Origin: Dermacentor variabilis
Taxonomy: Eukaryota > Arthropoda > Arachnida > Ixodida > Ixodidae
DNA: 64,000 nucleotides
Assembly: GCF_050947875.1 (NCBI RefSeq)
Contig: NC_134569.1
Span: 190,646,067-190,710,066, forward strand
Reading direction: 5' to 3'
Position numbers and translations under genes: made by a program. This document shows, piece after piece, positions 23,977-38,819 of this stretch (position 1 is the stretch's first letter; each line of letters begins with the position of its first letter). The notes under the pieces were generated by a model that was given only the letters and a program-made list of their open reading frames with translations, was not told the DNA's origin and ran no database searches.

Positions 23977-26900
23977 AATATCTCGGGGGCGACGGAGTGG
24001 TGCGCCCAGTTCCTTGCAATGCCTCCAGATGGCGCTCGCCTACGCCGCGTCGGGCCGCACGCTGGAAGCCCCATTTCTTCCGGAAAGCCCCCCTTCGTGG
24101 CTAGCGTTCGCAGCCGACGTTTCCCGGTAAACATTACAGGTACAAATGCTCCAGTTGCCGGGAAGTGTGAGAAGCAGTCAGGGATCTTTGAATGCTGTCA
24201 CGTGCCACTCTTAAACGCGAAGCATAAGCGTGCTCCATTTTTTAACAGATCTATTTGATATATTGCTGAATAAAATGCAGAGGCAGAATAAACAACACAG
24301 GTCAAAAGCGGAGAAGGAGGAAAGCGAGCTGCCTGATCAGATGATGCATGAACGCAGGATGACGTCATGCTTTAGTGGAGGAGGGCTAAAAGTGCACGAG
24401 AGCCAGTTATCGGGGGCCGATCCACCACATACATCTTCAGGTCGAGCACGGGCGCATGATGGATAGCATTGCCGCAAAACGCAGCCAGCATTGTTTAGGT
24501 ACTGCTATTTCAATAAGTATTTCAACAGTGGTTCTATGAATAAACACAATATACTTTCACGTGTTTCAATGTAGAAGTGTTCTTGGCCCTTATATCGCGT
24601 CTACTTGTATCCGCTGATGTACGCATGAATTTTCGAGGGCATGGGCATATGAGCAAAGGTAGGCTGCACAAGACAGCTAGGATTATGTTAAATGCTTTCT
24701 TCCAACCTTGTTGAGTGTTTGCCTATTGCACTTTTTTCTTGCGCTGATGAAATAATGTTGCGCAAGACTAGTGCATAAACACGCCTTCAGCAAAGCCGCA
24801 TAATAGAGACGTAGCGGTTAAGAGATATAAATAAATAAGCATTAGTAGTGCTCGTCGTCTTATATTCGGTATGGGGATAGTGTGTCACGAAGTAATTTGA
24901 AGAAAGTTTCGTAATTACTAGCAAGTTACACGTGCTTTTGCCTGTGCGTTGCTTTTATGTGATCGATTGTGCCCAGAAATGGTCAACTACGCAGTAATTT
25001 GAGGAGCAATTCTTACCGCCTTGTAGATCAACAGTCCAAAGATGTATTAAGAGTATGTACATCACCGGGATATTAAAAAATGCACACATCGATCCACTTT
25101 AATAAGATTGGGAAGCTTTCCAAGCATATTAGTGCCTATGCAAATAACGTAACGACAAAAGTTGCAATGTTCCAATACAGATTTTCATCAAGCAAACAAA
25201 AGAAAAGAAAAAAAAGAAAAGGTCGCAGGTGGCGTCCATTTATTTCTTCTATATTTGCGCTTATATTCGTTTTGGCGTGCTTCGATTTGTACTCCTGTGG
25301 TTGACGAGCATGTATTCACAGTTGTGAAAGGCCGTCGGTACGCCTGCGAAAGTGTTCTTTCAGAACTACCGGGCCAGAAGCGTTTAGAAATCGTTGTATA
25401 TTAATTACCCATTGCGTTTCATTTTCCTGTGCTGCCCTCTGCCGCAAACAGCTGGAAACATTTTCGAAGGGCGTCGGGGCTTTCGCCGGTTGATTTGTGT
25501 ACCTGCGCCCACGGTGAGTGCGCTTCATGTGTGCGTTTCGCGGATCGATAATCATTAATAATGTTTTCTCCGGGCAGAATGTCGTTCGTGGAAGCCACGA
25601 AGCAGTCAATGACTACTGGGTGAGGGGGCCTGTGTGCGCTGTTGTGCAAACGGTGCGACCGATAAAGGCACGTGAAGTTCCGTTTGCCGACAAGGCTGCC
25701 TTGGAGTTTGAGGTCGCTGATTTTAGACTTGAATCTCGCATTTGGTATTTTTGTTAAACATTATTATCACATTTCGCATATTCAAAAGGTATTCGAGCGC
25801 AGCCTTCTACGCCGGATTTATCGAAGCGGTAAACTTGTTTGCGTAGACATCTACAGGCGCAGATCGTTGAGCGTCAGATATTCTGTAAAAGGTGCATCGC
25901 TGATATGAAATAATCTCTGAACGTAGCAAAACATACATATCTGCGCATATGTGCCGAGTTGTACCACCCGGAGACGCGACAATATGAGCTGCCGAGCCAC
26001 TTCAACAATGGCAACTGTGATCCAGATAACATATTACGGGCTGTTAATTTATTTCTGATTCTCGCTTTCTTGAACTCCATCATACTCAGGAGTTTGCGCG
26101 TACCAGGAAACGTTTTTGAGAAAACTGTACTCGCATAATTTAAGTGCTCATTTACAGACCGTGTCGTTCTCTCGCGTAAAGTTGGATGCCATCGGTGAGA
26201 CAGACTGTACAACTGAGAGAGGCAGTTGTTTCTTCTTGTGTATACGAAATGCACCGGCTCTTGTTTCTCGCTTGACACAGAGGCAAACAATGCATCTCTG
26301 GAATTGTCAAATGTGTCGGCTTAGCTGCAAATATTGCCCCAACGATCTACGTAGCGAATGTGAACGGACACATACGGCAACGGTGGCGTACAGATTTTGG
26401 CACAACGCTGCGTCACCACTTGCCGCTTATAGTGTATACGCGCCTTGCGAAGTGGAGTGTAGTCGACTTCTAATCGCGAACGACAGCACTGAGCTATGAA
26501 AGCTCTTTCATTCTTTCTAACTGCTTCCCTTTCAGCTCAAGTCAACCAAAAGTGTGTGCACGAGCACGACGGCATTAGGCTTAACATTCGCTGAACAGCA
26601 TCAGCATTGACTCAAACTTCATGTGCACGGATGGCGCGGGAGGGTTGAATCTTGTGCATTTCAACTTTTAGGCATGTTTTTCCACACTTTGACGGCGATT
26701 AATAAGATACACAAGCGAAGGCGCTGTCGCCATTTCGCGTCGTCAGTTTGATAGCCGATCGCTTAGGCTTCGTTGGCCGGCGCACTGATTTTCTCGGTGC
26801 TGTTGACAAGAAAGCCCGTCGCAATGCGGCAACTCGCGCTCGTCGGCTGCGTCGTGTTCGGCCTGATATGATATTGTGCTTTCAGTGACGCATTGTACTA

Positions 26901-27511
26901 AACAGTTGGTCACTCGTTGACGTGAGCGTCTTGTCGGTTTCGTATCGACCCAGTCTTACCGCGCCTTGAATGAGTACGTGAAGCCACGCGCGCGCTGCCA
27001 CCACCAGCATGTGAGGGCCGACCTTGCAACAAGACTTCGTCCTCAACGTGATATTTTAAAGCGTTGCCCAAGTATAACTCAAGGGCTTTTGGTTAATGAA
27101 TTGACCAGCCATCAACGAAGGGCGCAGTCCATACGACAACCTAGTCGCCTTTTGTTTAAAAGTTGACTTGCAGTCTTAAGCTACACATGTTTTCGGCACC
27201 GCGCTGACGCTGACGAGCTACCAGTGGAGTTTCAAGGCAATACATGACACGAGCGTTTCTAGCCGCGTGCGTCCGAGCGCTTACTTTTTTTCTTTTCTTT
27301 TACAGGGGACTTTCCCGGCACGCGGGGTTGCGCACGACCCTTCCAAGATGTTTCGCGACTAACCCGCTAGGCCTGGGCGCATGCGCCGTCGCACCATGAA
27401 AAGTCCAGATTTGCCTCAGGCGAGAAGGGAACAAAAGGATTCCGGAGTAGGTAAGTGGGAGAAAGCGTTCCCGCACACAAAACACGATGTTAACATGCGA
27501 AATGTCACCGA

Positions 27512-27699
27512 AGTCGTGGCGCAGTGGTTAGGGCGCCGGCCTCGGCTTCGGGAGGTGGCGGGTTCGAATCCCACCGCCGGCGGAGACCCACCGCATAAAG
27601 GGTACAAGTGTCTCCCCTGCCCGGAGCATGGCTCCAATTCGTGGGATGTGCACTTGGGGGGCGCTGCTAACTCCGCTGCGTCATTCTTCAAACCAGCTT
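27512..27699 (+). mobile_element. tRNA-derived SINE, unit 5 copy
   Basis: Box A starts at 27517; both promoter boxes intact. Confidence 0.7.
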
Positions 27700-28985
27700 A
27701 AAGTGGCTAGAAGCATGACGCTCTGTGGTTGCTGACATAACTCATTCGGTCGTAGACCTGAGTGGTATGTCTGGCAATTCACGCGTAAATTAATCCCCAC
27801 CAAAAAATACCGGCGTTGCCGTAACAGTAGCGGAGGTTGCGGCAAAAAATCGCCACCGGTGCCTCTTCTTTTTTTCTTTTTACCCCCAAAACATGTCCTT
27901 CTTTTAACCGTGAAGCTACGCTTTATGTCCGCAATAACGAGAACAAGGAATGATATTTTATATAGCTTAAAAGTCTATATATTGCGGACAAATATCGGTG
28001 TATATAAGCATGGGGACTATGTGGGTGCCGTGAAGAAAACGTTTTGTTGAAATCTTTGTGTACTTCAGACGCTTAGAAAAAAAAAGTCGACTGCTAGCCG
28101 GTGTAGGAACATTGTAAGTTGATTAATGCCACCCTATGTATCAGTGAAATAGAAATTCTATACAAAATGACTATACAGTTTAGGCGGCCCATACCGCAAT
28201 CGATTCACTGTTTTCTTTCGCGGCTGATGTCAGTTATGACTGGCTAAGACCAAAGTCAAACTCTGAAACGATAGCTCGGTGTACATTCGGTGATGAAATG
28301 TAGCCTTTATTTACCAATTTCGCCTAGTTTCAATGATCGTCAGCCTACCGATCACAATTTCAAACTGGAGGCGATTCAACTTTGACCATTGGGTATCTGC
28401 TGGTTGTGGTATCGACGAGAATAGCGCAAGAGCCTCTTGGTATGTGCCAAAATTGTCAATTTTCTGCCTGTTGCAATATGGACACGTAGAGGACTTGAGG
28501 AACTAGGAACGTGTTCGAACTACAACATACGCGTTCAGTATGCGATATAGGAATGGTCCAATTCATGACCAGTCGTCGATAAATAATGTGCCACGTTTAC
28601 GCCAGGTATACGTACTCCTAACAAGCTGCTTGAGCCAACTTTAACGCGATAGCGTTAAGGGCCCGGTGTCCCCCCAAAATCTGGTGTCGGAACCCCGCGT
28701 CGGACGTCGTTTTCGACAAAATGATTTTCAAACCAGCCATAACCAAGGTCCTCCATTTGGCGCAAGAAGGCGATTTAATTGAATGCCTCAATCTGAAATA
28801 CGCCGAAAAATTGTAACGTATGACATACACCCAAACCGACAGACATGATAGTGGCGGATTGTAATTTTACAATCCGAGAAAATATAACTATGTTACGCGA
28901 AAACTCAAAGAAACGCCTTTCCCAGCGCTTCACCATTGATGGACCGCCAACGGAGTCCGCCATTTGCAGGCGCCGGCTCGTGAGT

Positions 28986-29536
28986 AGACAGTTTTAGTTT
29001 AGCGTGCGCAACTATAGCGTACGCTATACGCTATAATATAGCGTACGCTAAGCAGCGCACGTTTTCTACAATTTTAGTTGGCCGGCGATATCTTCGGATC
29101 TCAGAGGCCATATGCCGTCGTTGCGGCTATTTCGCGCCTTTAGCGACAGGTGGCGCTGACATCTCGAACGTTTCTTTCGTTAGGCTTCGACTCGTTCGAA
29201 ACGAGAAGCGAACTCGAAAACAGCACGAGGTTATCCATAATACTCTGTCGTCGAAGCGGCCTGAGACTAAGCGAAAGCCGTTTACACAGTCATTTGCTAC
29301 GAACGAAGTGCATTTTACAAAAGCAACGCCCAATTCAATTCGAAGTGGGCAGCCGGGACCGCCGCCGTGTTTCCCGCAAGCTCCGCAAACCCCGCAAAAA
29401 CGCTAACGCTAACTCGTTTGCGTTGCGTACGCCCGCTATACCCGCTATTTCGTTTAGCGTTCAGAGCATGCGCAGTGACGACCCGCTATTTTTTAGCGTA
29501 CGCAATGGAATAGCGTACGCTTTACTAAAACTGTCT
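28986..29536. mobile_element. MITE-like block, unit 6 copy (551 bp)
   Basis: Same as the unit 5 copy at the sites I checked (CAGAGCATG, GCCCAATTC). Confidence 0.6.
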
Positions 29537-32500
29537 AATATCTCGGGGGCGACGGAGTGGTGCGCCCAGTTCCTTGCAATGCCTCCAGATGGCGCTCGCC
29601 TACGCCGCGTCGGGCCGCACGCTGGAAGCCCCATTTCTTCCGGAAAGCCCCCCTTCGTGGCTAGCGTTCGCAGCCGACGTTTCCCGGTAAACATTACAGG
29701 TACAAATGCTCCAGTTGCCGGGAAGTGTGAGAAGCAGTCAGGGATCTTTGAATGCTGTCACGTGCCACTCTTAAACGCGAAGCATAAGCGTGCTCCATTT
29801 TTTAACAGATCTATTTGATATATTGCTGAATAAAATGCAGAGGCAGAATAAACAACACAGGTCAAAAGCGGAGAAGGAGGAAAGCGAGCTGCCTGATCAG
29901 ATGATGCATGAACGCAGGATGACGTCATGCTTTAGTGGAGGAGGGCTAAAAGTGCACGAGAGCCAGTTATCGGGGGCCGATCCACCACATACATCTTCAG
30001 GTCGAGCACGGGCGCATGATGGATAGCATTGCCGCAAAACGCAGCCAGCATTGTTTAGGTACTGCTATTTCAATAAGTATTTCAACAGTGGTTCTATGAA
30101 TAAACACAATATACTTTCACGTGTTTCAATGTAGAAGTGTTCTTGGCCCTTATATCGCGTCTACTTGTATCCGCTGATGTACGCATGAATTTTCGAGGGC
30201 ATGGGCATATGAGCAAAGGTAGGCTGCACAAGACAGCTAGGATTATGTTAAATGCTTTCTTCCAACCTTGTTGAGTGTTTGCCTATTGCACTTTTTTCTT
30301 GCGCTGATGAAATAATGTTGCGCAAGACTAGTGCATAAACACGCCTTCAGCAAAGCCGCATAATAGAGACGTAGCGGTTAAGAGATATAAATAAATAAGC
30401 ATTAGTAGTGCTCGTCGTCTTATATTCGGTATGCGGATAGTGTGTCACGAGGTAATTTGAAGAAAGTTTCGTAATTACTAGCAAGTTACACGTGCTTTTG
30501 CCTGTGCGTTGCTTTTATGTGATCGATTGTGCCCAGAAATGGTCAACTACGCAGTAATTTGAGGAGCAATTCTTACCGCCTTGTAGATCAACAGTCCAAA
30601 GATGTATTAAGAGTATGTACATCACCGGGATATTAAAAAATGCACACATCGATCCACTTTAATAAGATTGGGAAGCTTTCCAAGCATATTAGTGCCTATG
30701 CAAATAACGTAACGACAAAAGTTGCAATGTTCCAATACAGATTTTCATCAAGCAAACAAAAGAAAAGAAAAAAAAGAAAAGGTCGCAGGTGGCGTCCATT
30801 TATTTCTTCTACATTTGCGCTTATATTCGTTTTGGCGTGCTTCGATTTGTACTCCTGTGGTTGACGAGCATGTATTCACAGTTGTGAAAGGCCGTCGGTA
30901 CGCCTGCGAAAGTGTTCTTTCAGAACTACCGGGCCAGAAGCGTTTAGAAATCGTTGTATATTAATTACCCATTGCGTTTCATTTTCCTGTGCTGCCCTCT
31001 GCCGCAAACAGCTGGAAACATTTTCGAAGGGCGTCGGGGCTTTCGCCGGTTGATTTGTGTACCTGCGCCCACGGTGAGTGCGCTTCATGTGTGCGTTTCG
31101 CGGATCGATAATCATTAATAATGTTTTCTCCGGGCAGAATGTCGTTCGTGGAAGCCACGAAGCAGTCAATGACTACTGGGTGAGGGGGCCTGTGTGCGCT
31201 GTTGTGCAAACGGTGCGACCGATAAAGGCACGTGAAGTTCCGTTTGCCGACAAGGCTGCCTTGGAGTTTGAGGTCGCTGATTTTAGACTTGAATCTCGCA
31301 TTTGGTATTTTTGTTAAACATTATTATCACATTTCGCATATTCAAAAGGTATTCGAGCGCAGCCTTCTACGCCGGATTTATCGAAGCGGTAAACTTGTTT
31401 GCGTAGACATCTACAGGCGCAGATCGTTGAGCGTCAGATATTCTGTAAAAGGTGCATCGCTGATATGAAATAACCTCTGAACGTAGCAAAACATACATAT
31501 CTGCGCATATGTGCCGAGTTGTACCACCCGGAGACGCGACAATATGAGCTGCCGAGCCACTTCAACAATGGCAACTGTGATCCAGATAACATATTACGGG
31601 CTGTTAATTTATTTCTGATTCTCGCTTTCTTGAACTCCATCATACTCAGGAGTTTGCGCGTACCAGGAAACGTTTTTGAGAAAACTGTACTCGCATAATT
31701 TAAGTGCTCATTTACAGACCGTGTCGTTCTCTCGCGTAATGTTGGATGCCATCGGTGAGACAGATTGTACAACTGAGAGAGGCAGTTGTTTCTTCTTGTG
31801 TATACGAAATGCACCGGCTCTTGTTTCTCGCTTGACACAGAGGCAAACAATGCATCTCTGGAATTGTCAAATGTGTCGGCTTAGCTGCAAATATTGCCCC
31901 AACGATCTACGTAGCGAATGCGAACGGACACATACGGCAACGGTGGCGTACAGATTTTGGCACAACGCTGCGTCACCGCTTGCCGCTTATATTGTATACG
32001 CGCCTTGCGAAGTGGAGTGTAGTCGATTTCTAATCGCAAACGACAGCACTGAGCTATGAAAGGTCTTTCGTTCTTTCTAACTGCTTCCCTTTCAGCTCAA
32101 GTCCACCAAAAGTGTGTGCACGAGCACGACGGCATTAGGCTTAACATTCGCTAAACAGCATCAGCATTGACTCAAACTCCATGTGCACGGATGGCGCGGG
32201 AGGGTTGAATCTTGTGCATTTCAACCTTTAGGCATGTTTTTCCACACTTTGACGGCGATTAATACGATACACAAGCGAAGGCGCTGTCGCCATTTCGCGT
32301 CGTCAGTTTGATAGCCGATCGCTTAGGCTTCGTTGGCCGGCGCACTGATTTTCTCGGTGCTGTTGACAAGAAAGCCCGTCGCAGTGCGGCAACTCGCGCT
32401 CGTCGGCTGCGTCGTGTTCGGCCTGATATGATATTGTGCTTTCAGTGACGCATTGTACTAAACAGTTGGTCACTCGTTGACGTGAGCGTCTTGTCGGTTT

Positions 32501-33071
32501 CGTATCGACCCAGTCTTACCGCGCCTTGAATGAGTACGTGAAGCCACGCGCGCGCTGCCACCACCAGCATGTGAGGGCCGACCTTGCAACAAGACTTCGT
32601 CCTCAACGTGATATTTTAAAGCGTTGCCCAAGTATAACTCAAGGGCTTTTGGTTAATGAATTGACCAGCCATCAACGAAGGGCGCAGTCCATACGACAAC
32701 CTAGTCGCCTTTTGTTTAAAAGTTGACTTGCAGTCTTAAGCTACACATGTTTTCGGCACCGCGCTGACGCTGACGAGCTACCAGTGGAGTTTCAAGGCAA
32801 TACATGACACGAGCGTTTCTAGCCGCGTGCGTCCGAGCGCTTACTTTTTTTCTTTTCTTTTACAGGGGACTTTCCCGGCACGCGGGGTTGCGCACGACCC
32901 TTCCAAGATGTTTCGCGACTAACCCGCTAGGCCTGGGCGCATGCGCCGTCGCACCATGAAAAGTCCAGATTTGCCTCAGGCGAGAAGGGAACAAAAGGAT
33001 TCCGGAGTAGGTAAGTGGGAGAAAGCGTTCCCGCACACAAAACACGATGTTAACATGCGAAATGTCACCGA

Positions 33072-33259
33072 AGTCGTGGCGCAGTGGTTAGGGCGCCGGC
33101 CTCGGCTTCGGGAGGTGGCGGGTTCGAATCCCACCGCCGGCGGAGACCCACCGCATAAAGGGTACAAGTGTCTCCCCTGCCCGGAGCATGGCTCCAATTC
33201 GTGGGATGTGCACTTGGGGGGCGCTGCTAACTCCGCTGCGTCATTCTTCAAACCAGCTT
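33072..33259 (+). mobile_element. tRNA-derived SINE, unit 6 copy
   Basis: Box A starts at 33077; both promoter boxes intact. Confidence 0.7.
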
Positions 33260-34545
33260 AAAGTGGCTAGAAGCATGACGCTCTGTGGTTGCTGACATAA
33301 CTCATTCGGTCGTAGACCTGAGTGGTATGTCTGGCAATTCACGCGTAAATTAATCCCCACCAAAAAATACCGGCGTTGCCGTAACAGTAGCGGAGGTTGC
33401 GGCAAAAAATCGCCACCGGTGCCTCTTCTTTTTTTCTTTTTACCCCCAAAACATGTCCTTCTTTTAACCGTGAAGCTACGCTTTATGTCCGCGATAACGA
33501 GAACAAGGAATGATATTTTATATAGCTTAAAAGTCTATATATTGCGGACAAATATCGGTGTATATAAGCATGGGGACTATGTGGGTGCCGTGAAGAAAAC
33601 GTTTTGTTGAAATCTTTGTGTACTTCAGACGCTTAGAAAAAAAAAGTCGACTGCTAGCCGGTGTAGGAACATTGTAAGTTGATTAATGCCACCCTATGTA
33701 TCAGTGAAATAGAAATTCTATACAAAATGACTATACAGTTTAGGCGGCCCATACCGCAATCGATTCACTGTTTTCTTTCGCGGCTGATGTCAGTTATGAC
33801 TGGCTAAGACCAAAGTCAAACTCTGAAACGATAGCTCGGTGTACATTCGGTGATGAAATGTAGCCTTTATTTACCAATTTCGCCTAGTTTCAATGATCGT
33901 CAGCCTACCGATCACAATTTCAAACTGGAGGCGATTCAACTTTGACCATTGGGTATCTGCTGGTTGTGGTATCGACGAGAATAGCGCAAGAGCCTCTTGG
34001 TATGTGCCAAAATTGTCAATTTTCTGCCTGTTGCAATATGGACACGTAGAGGACTTGAGGAACTAGGAACGTGTTCGAACTACAACATACGCGTTCAGTA
34101 TGCGATATAGGAATGGTCCAATTCATGACCAGTCGTCGATAAATAATGTGCCACGTTTACGCCAGGTATACGTACTCCTAACAAGCTGCTTGAGCCAACT
34201 TTAACGCGATAGCGTTAAGAGCCCGGTGTCCCCCCAAAATCTGGTGTCGGAACCCCGCGTCGGACGTCGTTTTCGACAAAATGATTTTCAAACCAGCCAT
34301 AACCAAGGTCCTCCATTTGGCGCAAGAAGGCGATTTAATTGAATGCCTCAATCTGAAATACGCCGAAAAATTGTAACGTATGACATACACACAAACCGAC
34401 AGACATGATAGTGGCGGATTGTAATTTTACAATCCGAGAAAATATAACTATGTTACGCGAAAACTCAAAGAAACGCCTTTCCCAGCGCTTCACCATTGAT
34501 GGACCGCCAACGGAGTCCGCCATTTGCAGGCGCCGGCTCGTGAGT

Positions 34546-35096
34546 AGACAGTTTTAGTTTAGCGTGCGCAACTATAGCGTACGCTATACGCTATAATATA
34601 GCGTACGCTAAGCAGCGCACGTTTTCTACAATTTTAGTTGGCCGGCGATATCTTCGGATCTCAGAGGCCATATGCCGTCGTTGCGGCTATTTCGCGCCTT
34701 TAGCGACAGGTGGCGCTGACATCTCGAACGTTTCTTTCGTTAGGCTTCGACTCGTTCGAAACGAGAAGCGAACTCGAAAACAGCACGAGGTTATCCATAA
34801 TACTCTGTCGTCGAAGCGGCCTGAGACTAAGCGAAAGCCGTTTACACAGTCATTTGCTACGAACGAAGTGCATTTTACAAAAGCAACGCCAAATTCAATT
34901 CGAAGTGGGCAGCCGGGACCGCCGCCGTGTTTCCCGCAAGCTCCGCAAACCCCGCAAAAACGCTAACGCTAACTCGTTTGCGTTGCGTACGCCCGCTATA
35001 CCCGCTAGTTCGTTTAGCGTTCAGCGCATGCGCAGTGACGACCCGCTATTTTTTAGCGTACGCAATGGAATAGCGTACGCTTTACTAAAACTGTCT
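34546..35096. mobile_element. MITE-like block, unit 7 copy (551 bp)
   Basis: Carries GCTAGTTCG like units 2, 3 and 8, but without the 1-bp deletion found in units 2 and 3. Confidence 0.6.
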
Positions 35097-38000
35097 AATA
35101 TCTCGGGGGCGACGGAGTGGTGCGCCCAGTTCCTTGCAATGCCTCCAGATGGCGCTCGCCTACGCCGCGTCGGGCCGCACGCTGGAAGCCCCATTTCTTC
35201 CGGAAAGCCCCCCTTCGTGGCTAGCGTTCGCAGCCGGCGTTTCCCGGTAAACATTACAGGTACAAATGCTCCAGTTGCCGGGAAGTGTGAGAAGCAGTCA
35301 GGGATCTTTGAATGCTGTCACGTGCCACTCTTAAACGCGAAGCATAAGCGTGCTCCATTTTTTAACAGATCTATTTGATATATTGCTGAATAAAATGCAG
35401 AGGCAGAATAAACAACACAGGTCAAAAGCGGAGAAGGAGGAAAGCGAGCTGCCTGATCAGATGATGCATGAACGCAGGATGACGTCATGCTTTAGTGGAG
35501 GAGGGCTAAAAGTGCACGAGAGCCAGTTATCGGGGGCCGATCCACCACATACATCTTCAGGTCGAGCACGGGCGCATGATGGATAGCATTGCCGCAAAAC
35601 GCAGCCAGCATTGTTTCGGTACTGCTATTTCAATAAGTATTTCAACAGTGGTTCTATGAATAAACACAATATACTTTCACGTGTTTCAATGTAGAAGTGT
35701 TCTTGGCCCTTATATCGCGTCTACTTGTATCCGCTGATGTACGCATGAATTTTCGAGGGCATGGGCATATGAGCAAAGGTAGGCTGCACAAGACAGCTAG
35801 GATTATGTTAAATGCTTTCTTCCAACCTTGTTGAGTGTTTGCCTATTGCACTTTTTTCTTGCGCTGATGAAATAATGTTGCGCAAGACTAGTGCATAAAC
35901 ACGCCTTCAGCAAAGCCGCATAATAGAGACGTAGCGGTTAAGAGATATAAATAAATAAGCATTAGTAGTGCTCGTCGTCTTATATTCGGTATGCGGATAG
36001 TGTGTCACGAAGTAATTTGAAGAAAGTTTCGTAATTACTAGCAAGTTACACGTGCTTTTGCCTGTGCGTTGCTTTTATGTGATCGATTGTGCCCAGAAAT
36101 GGTCAACTACGCAGTAATTTGAGGAGCAATTCTTACCGCCTTGTAGATCAACAGTCCAAAGATGTATTAAGAGTATGTACATCACCGGGATATTAAAAAA
36201 TGCACACATCGATCCACTTTAATAAGATTGGGAAGCTTTCCAAGCATATTAGTGCCTATGCAAATAACGTAACGACAAAAGTTGCAATGTTCCAATACAG
36301 ATTTTCATCAAGCAAACAAAAGAAAAGAAAAAAAAGAAAAGGTCGCAGGTGGCGTCCATTTATTTCTTCTACATTTGCGCTTATATTCGTTTTGGCGTGC
36401 TTCGATTTGTACTCCTGTGGTTGACGAGCATGTATTCACAGTTGTGAAAGGCCGTCGGTACGCCTGCGAAAGTGTTCTTTCAGAACTACCGGGCCAGAAG
36501 CGTTTAGAAATCGTTGTATATTAATTACCCATTGCGTTTCATTTTCCTGTGCTGCCCTCTGCCGCAAACAGCTGGAAACATTTTCGAAGGGCGTCGGGGC
36601 TTTCGCCGGTTGATTTGTGTACCTGCGCCCACGGTGAGTGCGCTTCATGTGTGCGTTTCGCGGATCGATAATCATTAATAATGTTTTCTCCGGGCAGAAT
36701 GTCGTTCGTGGAAGCCACGAAGCAGTCAATGACTACTGGGTGAGGGGGCCTGTGTGCGCTGTTGTGCAAACGGTGCGACCGATAAAGGCACGTGAAGTTC
36801 CGTTTGCCGACAAGGCTGCCTTGGAGTTTGAGGTCGCTGATTTTAGACTTGAATCTCGCATTTGGTATTTTTGTTAAACATTATTATCACATTTCGCATA
36901 TTCAAAAGGTATTCGAGCGCAGCCTTCTACGCCGGATTTATCGAAGCGGTAAACTTGTTTGCGTAGACATCTACAGGCGCAGATCGTTGAGCGTCAGATA
37001 TTCTGTAAAAGGTGCATCGCTGATATGAAATAATCTCTGAACGTAGCAAAACATACATATCTGCGCATATGTGCCGAGTTGTACCACCCGGAGACGCGAC
37101 AATATGAGCTGCCGAGCCACTTCAACAATGGCAACTGTGATCCAGATAACATATTACGGGCTGTTAATTTATTTCTGATTCTCGCTTTCTTGAACTCCAT
37201 CATACTCAGGAGTTTGCGCGTACCAGGAAACGTTTTTGAGAAAACTGTACTCGCATAATTTAAGTGCTCATTTACAGACCGTGTCGTTCTCTCGCGTAAA
37301 GTTGGATGCCATCGGTGAGACAGACTGTACAACTGAGAGAGGTAGTTGTTTCTTCTTGTGTATACGAAATGCACCGGCTCTTGTTTCTCGCTTGACACAG
37401 AGGCAAACAATGCATCTCTGGAATTGTCAAATGTGTCGGCTTAGCTGCAAATATTGCCCCAACGATCTACGTAGCGAATGTGAACGGACACATACGGCAA
37501 CGGTGGCGTACAGATTTTGGCACAACGCTGCGTCACCACTTGCCGCTTATAGTGTATACGCGCCTTGCGAAGTGGAGTGTAGTCGACTTCTAATCGCGAA
37601 CGACAGCACTGAGCTATGAAAGCTCTTTCATTCTTTCTAACTGCTTCACTTTCAGCTCAAGTCAACCAAAAGTGTGTGCACCAGCACGACGGCATTAGGC
37701 TTAACATTCGCTGAACAGCATCAGCATTGACTCAAACTTCATGTGCACGGATGGCGCGGGAGGGTTGAATCTTGTGCATTTCAACTTTTAGGCATGTTTT
37801 TCCACACTTTGACGGCGATTAATAAGATACACAAGCGAAGGCGCTGTCGCCATTTCGCGTCGTCAGTTTGATAGCCGATCGCTTAGGCTTCGTTGGCCGG
37901 CGCACTGATTTTCTCGGTGCTGTTGACAAGAAAGCCCGTCGCAGTGCGGCAACTCGCGCTCGTCGGCTGCGTCGTGTTCGGCCTGATATGATATTGTGCT

Positions 38001-38631
38001 TTCAGTGACGCATTGTACTAAACAGTTGGTCACTCGTTGAAGTGAGCGTCTTGTCGGTTTCGTATCGACCCAGTCTTACCGCGCCTTGAATGAGTACGTG
38101 AAGCCACGCGCGCGCTGCCACCACCAGCATGTGAGGGCCGACCTTGCAACAAGACTTCGTCCTCAACGTGATATTTTAAAGCGTTGCCCAAGTATAACAC
38201 AAGGGCTTTTGGTTAATGAATTGACCAGCCATCAACGAAGGGCGCAGTCCATACGACAACCTAGTCGCTTTTTGTTTAAAAGTTGACTTGCAGTCTTAAG
38301 CTACACATGTTTTCGGCACCGCGCTGACGCTGACGAGCTACCAGTGGAGTTTCAAGGCAATACATAACACGAGCGTTTCTAGCCGCGTGCGTCCGAGCGC
38401 TTACTTTTTTTCTTTTCTTTGACAGGGGACTTTCCCGGCACGCGGGGTTGCGCACGACCCTTCCAAGATGTTTCGCGACTAACCCGCTAGGCCTGGGCGC
38501 ATGCGCCGTCGCACCATGAAAAGTCCAGATTTGCCTCAGGCGAGAAGGGAACAAAAGGATTCCGGAGTAGGTAAGTGGGAGAAAGCGTTCCCGCACACAA
38601 AACACGATGTTAACATGCGAAATGTCACCGA

Positions 38632-38819
38632 AGTCGTGGCGCAGTGGTTAGGGCGCCGGCCTCGGCTTCGGGAGGTGGCGGGTTCGAATCCCACCGCCGG
38701 CGGAGACCCACCGCATAAAGGGTACAAGTGTCTCCCCTGCCCGGAGCATGGCTCCAATTCGTGGGATGTGCACTTGGGGGGCGCTGCTAACTCCGCTGCG
38801 TCATCCTTCAAACCAGCTT
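38632..38819 (+). mobile_element. tRNA-derived SINE, unit 7 copy
   Basis: Box A starts at 38637. The body has one change near its end, GTCATCCTTC instead of GTCATTCTTC, the only SINE substitution I noticed. Confidence 0.7.

Larger units (their letters stand above)
22237..27796. repeat. Macrosatellite unit 5 (5560 bp)
   Basis: Tandem copy with a clear switch inside the unit. The first half shares CACCCAAACC, GCCCAATTCA and TCAGAGCATG only with unit 6. The second half shares TATGGGGATA and TTCTATATTTG only with unit 4. It has GTGCACTTC near 22500 where other units have GTGTACTTC. Confidence 0.97.
27797..33356. repeat. Macrosatellite unit 6 (5560 bp)
   Basis: Tandem copy. The first half is of unit 5 type. 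The second half is of unit 3 type, with AATAACCTC near 31473 and the 'A' variant set (TAATGTTGG, TATTGTATA, CGATTTCTA). CCGCAATAACG near 27931 and CACGAGGTAATT near 30450 were seen only here. Confidence 0.97.
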
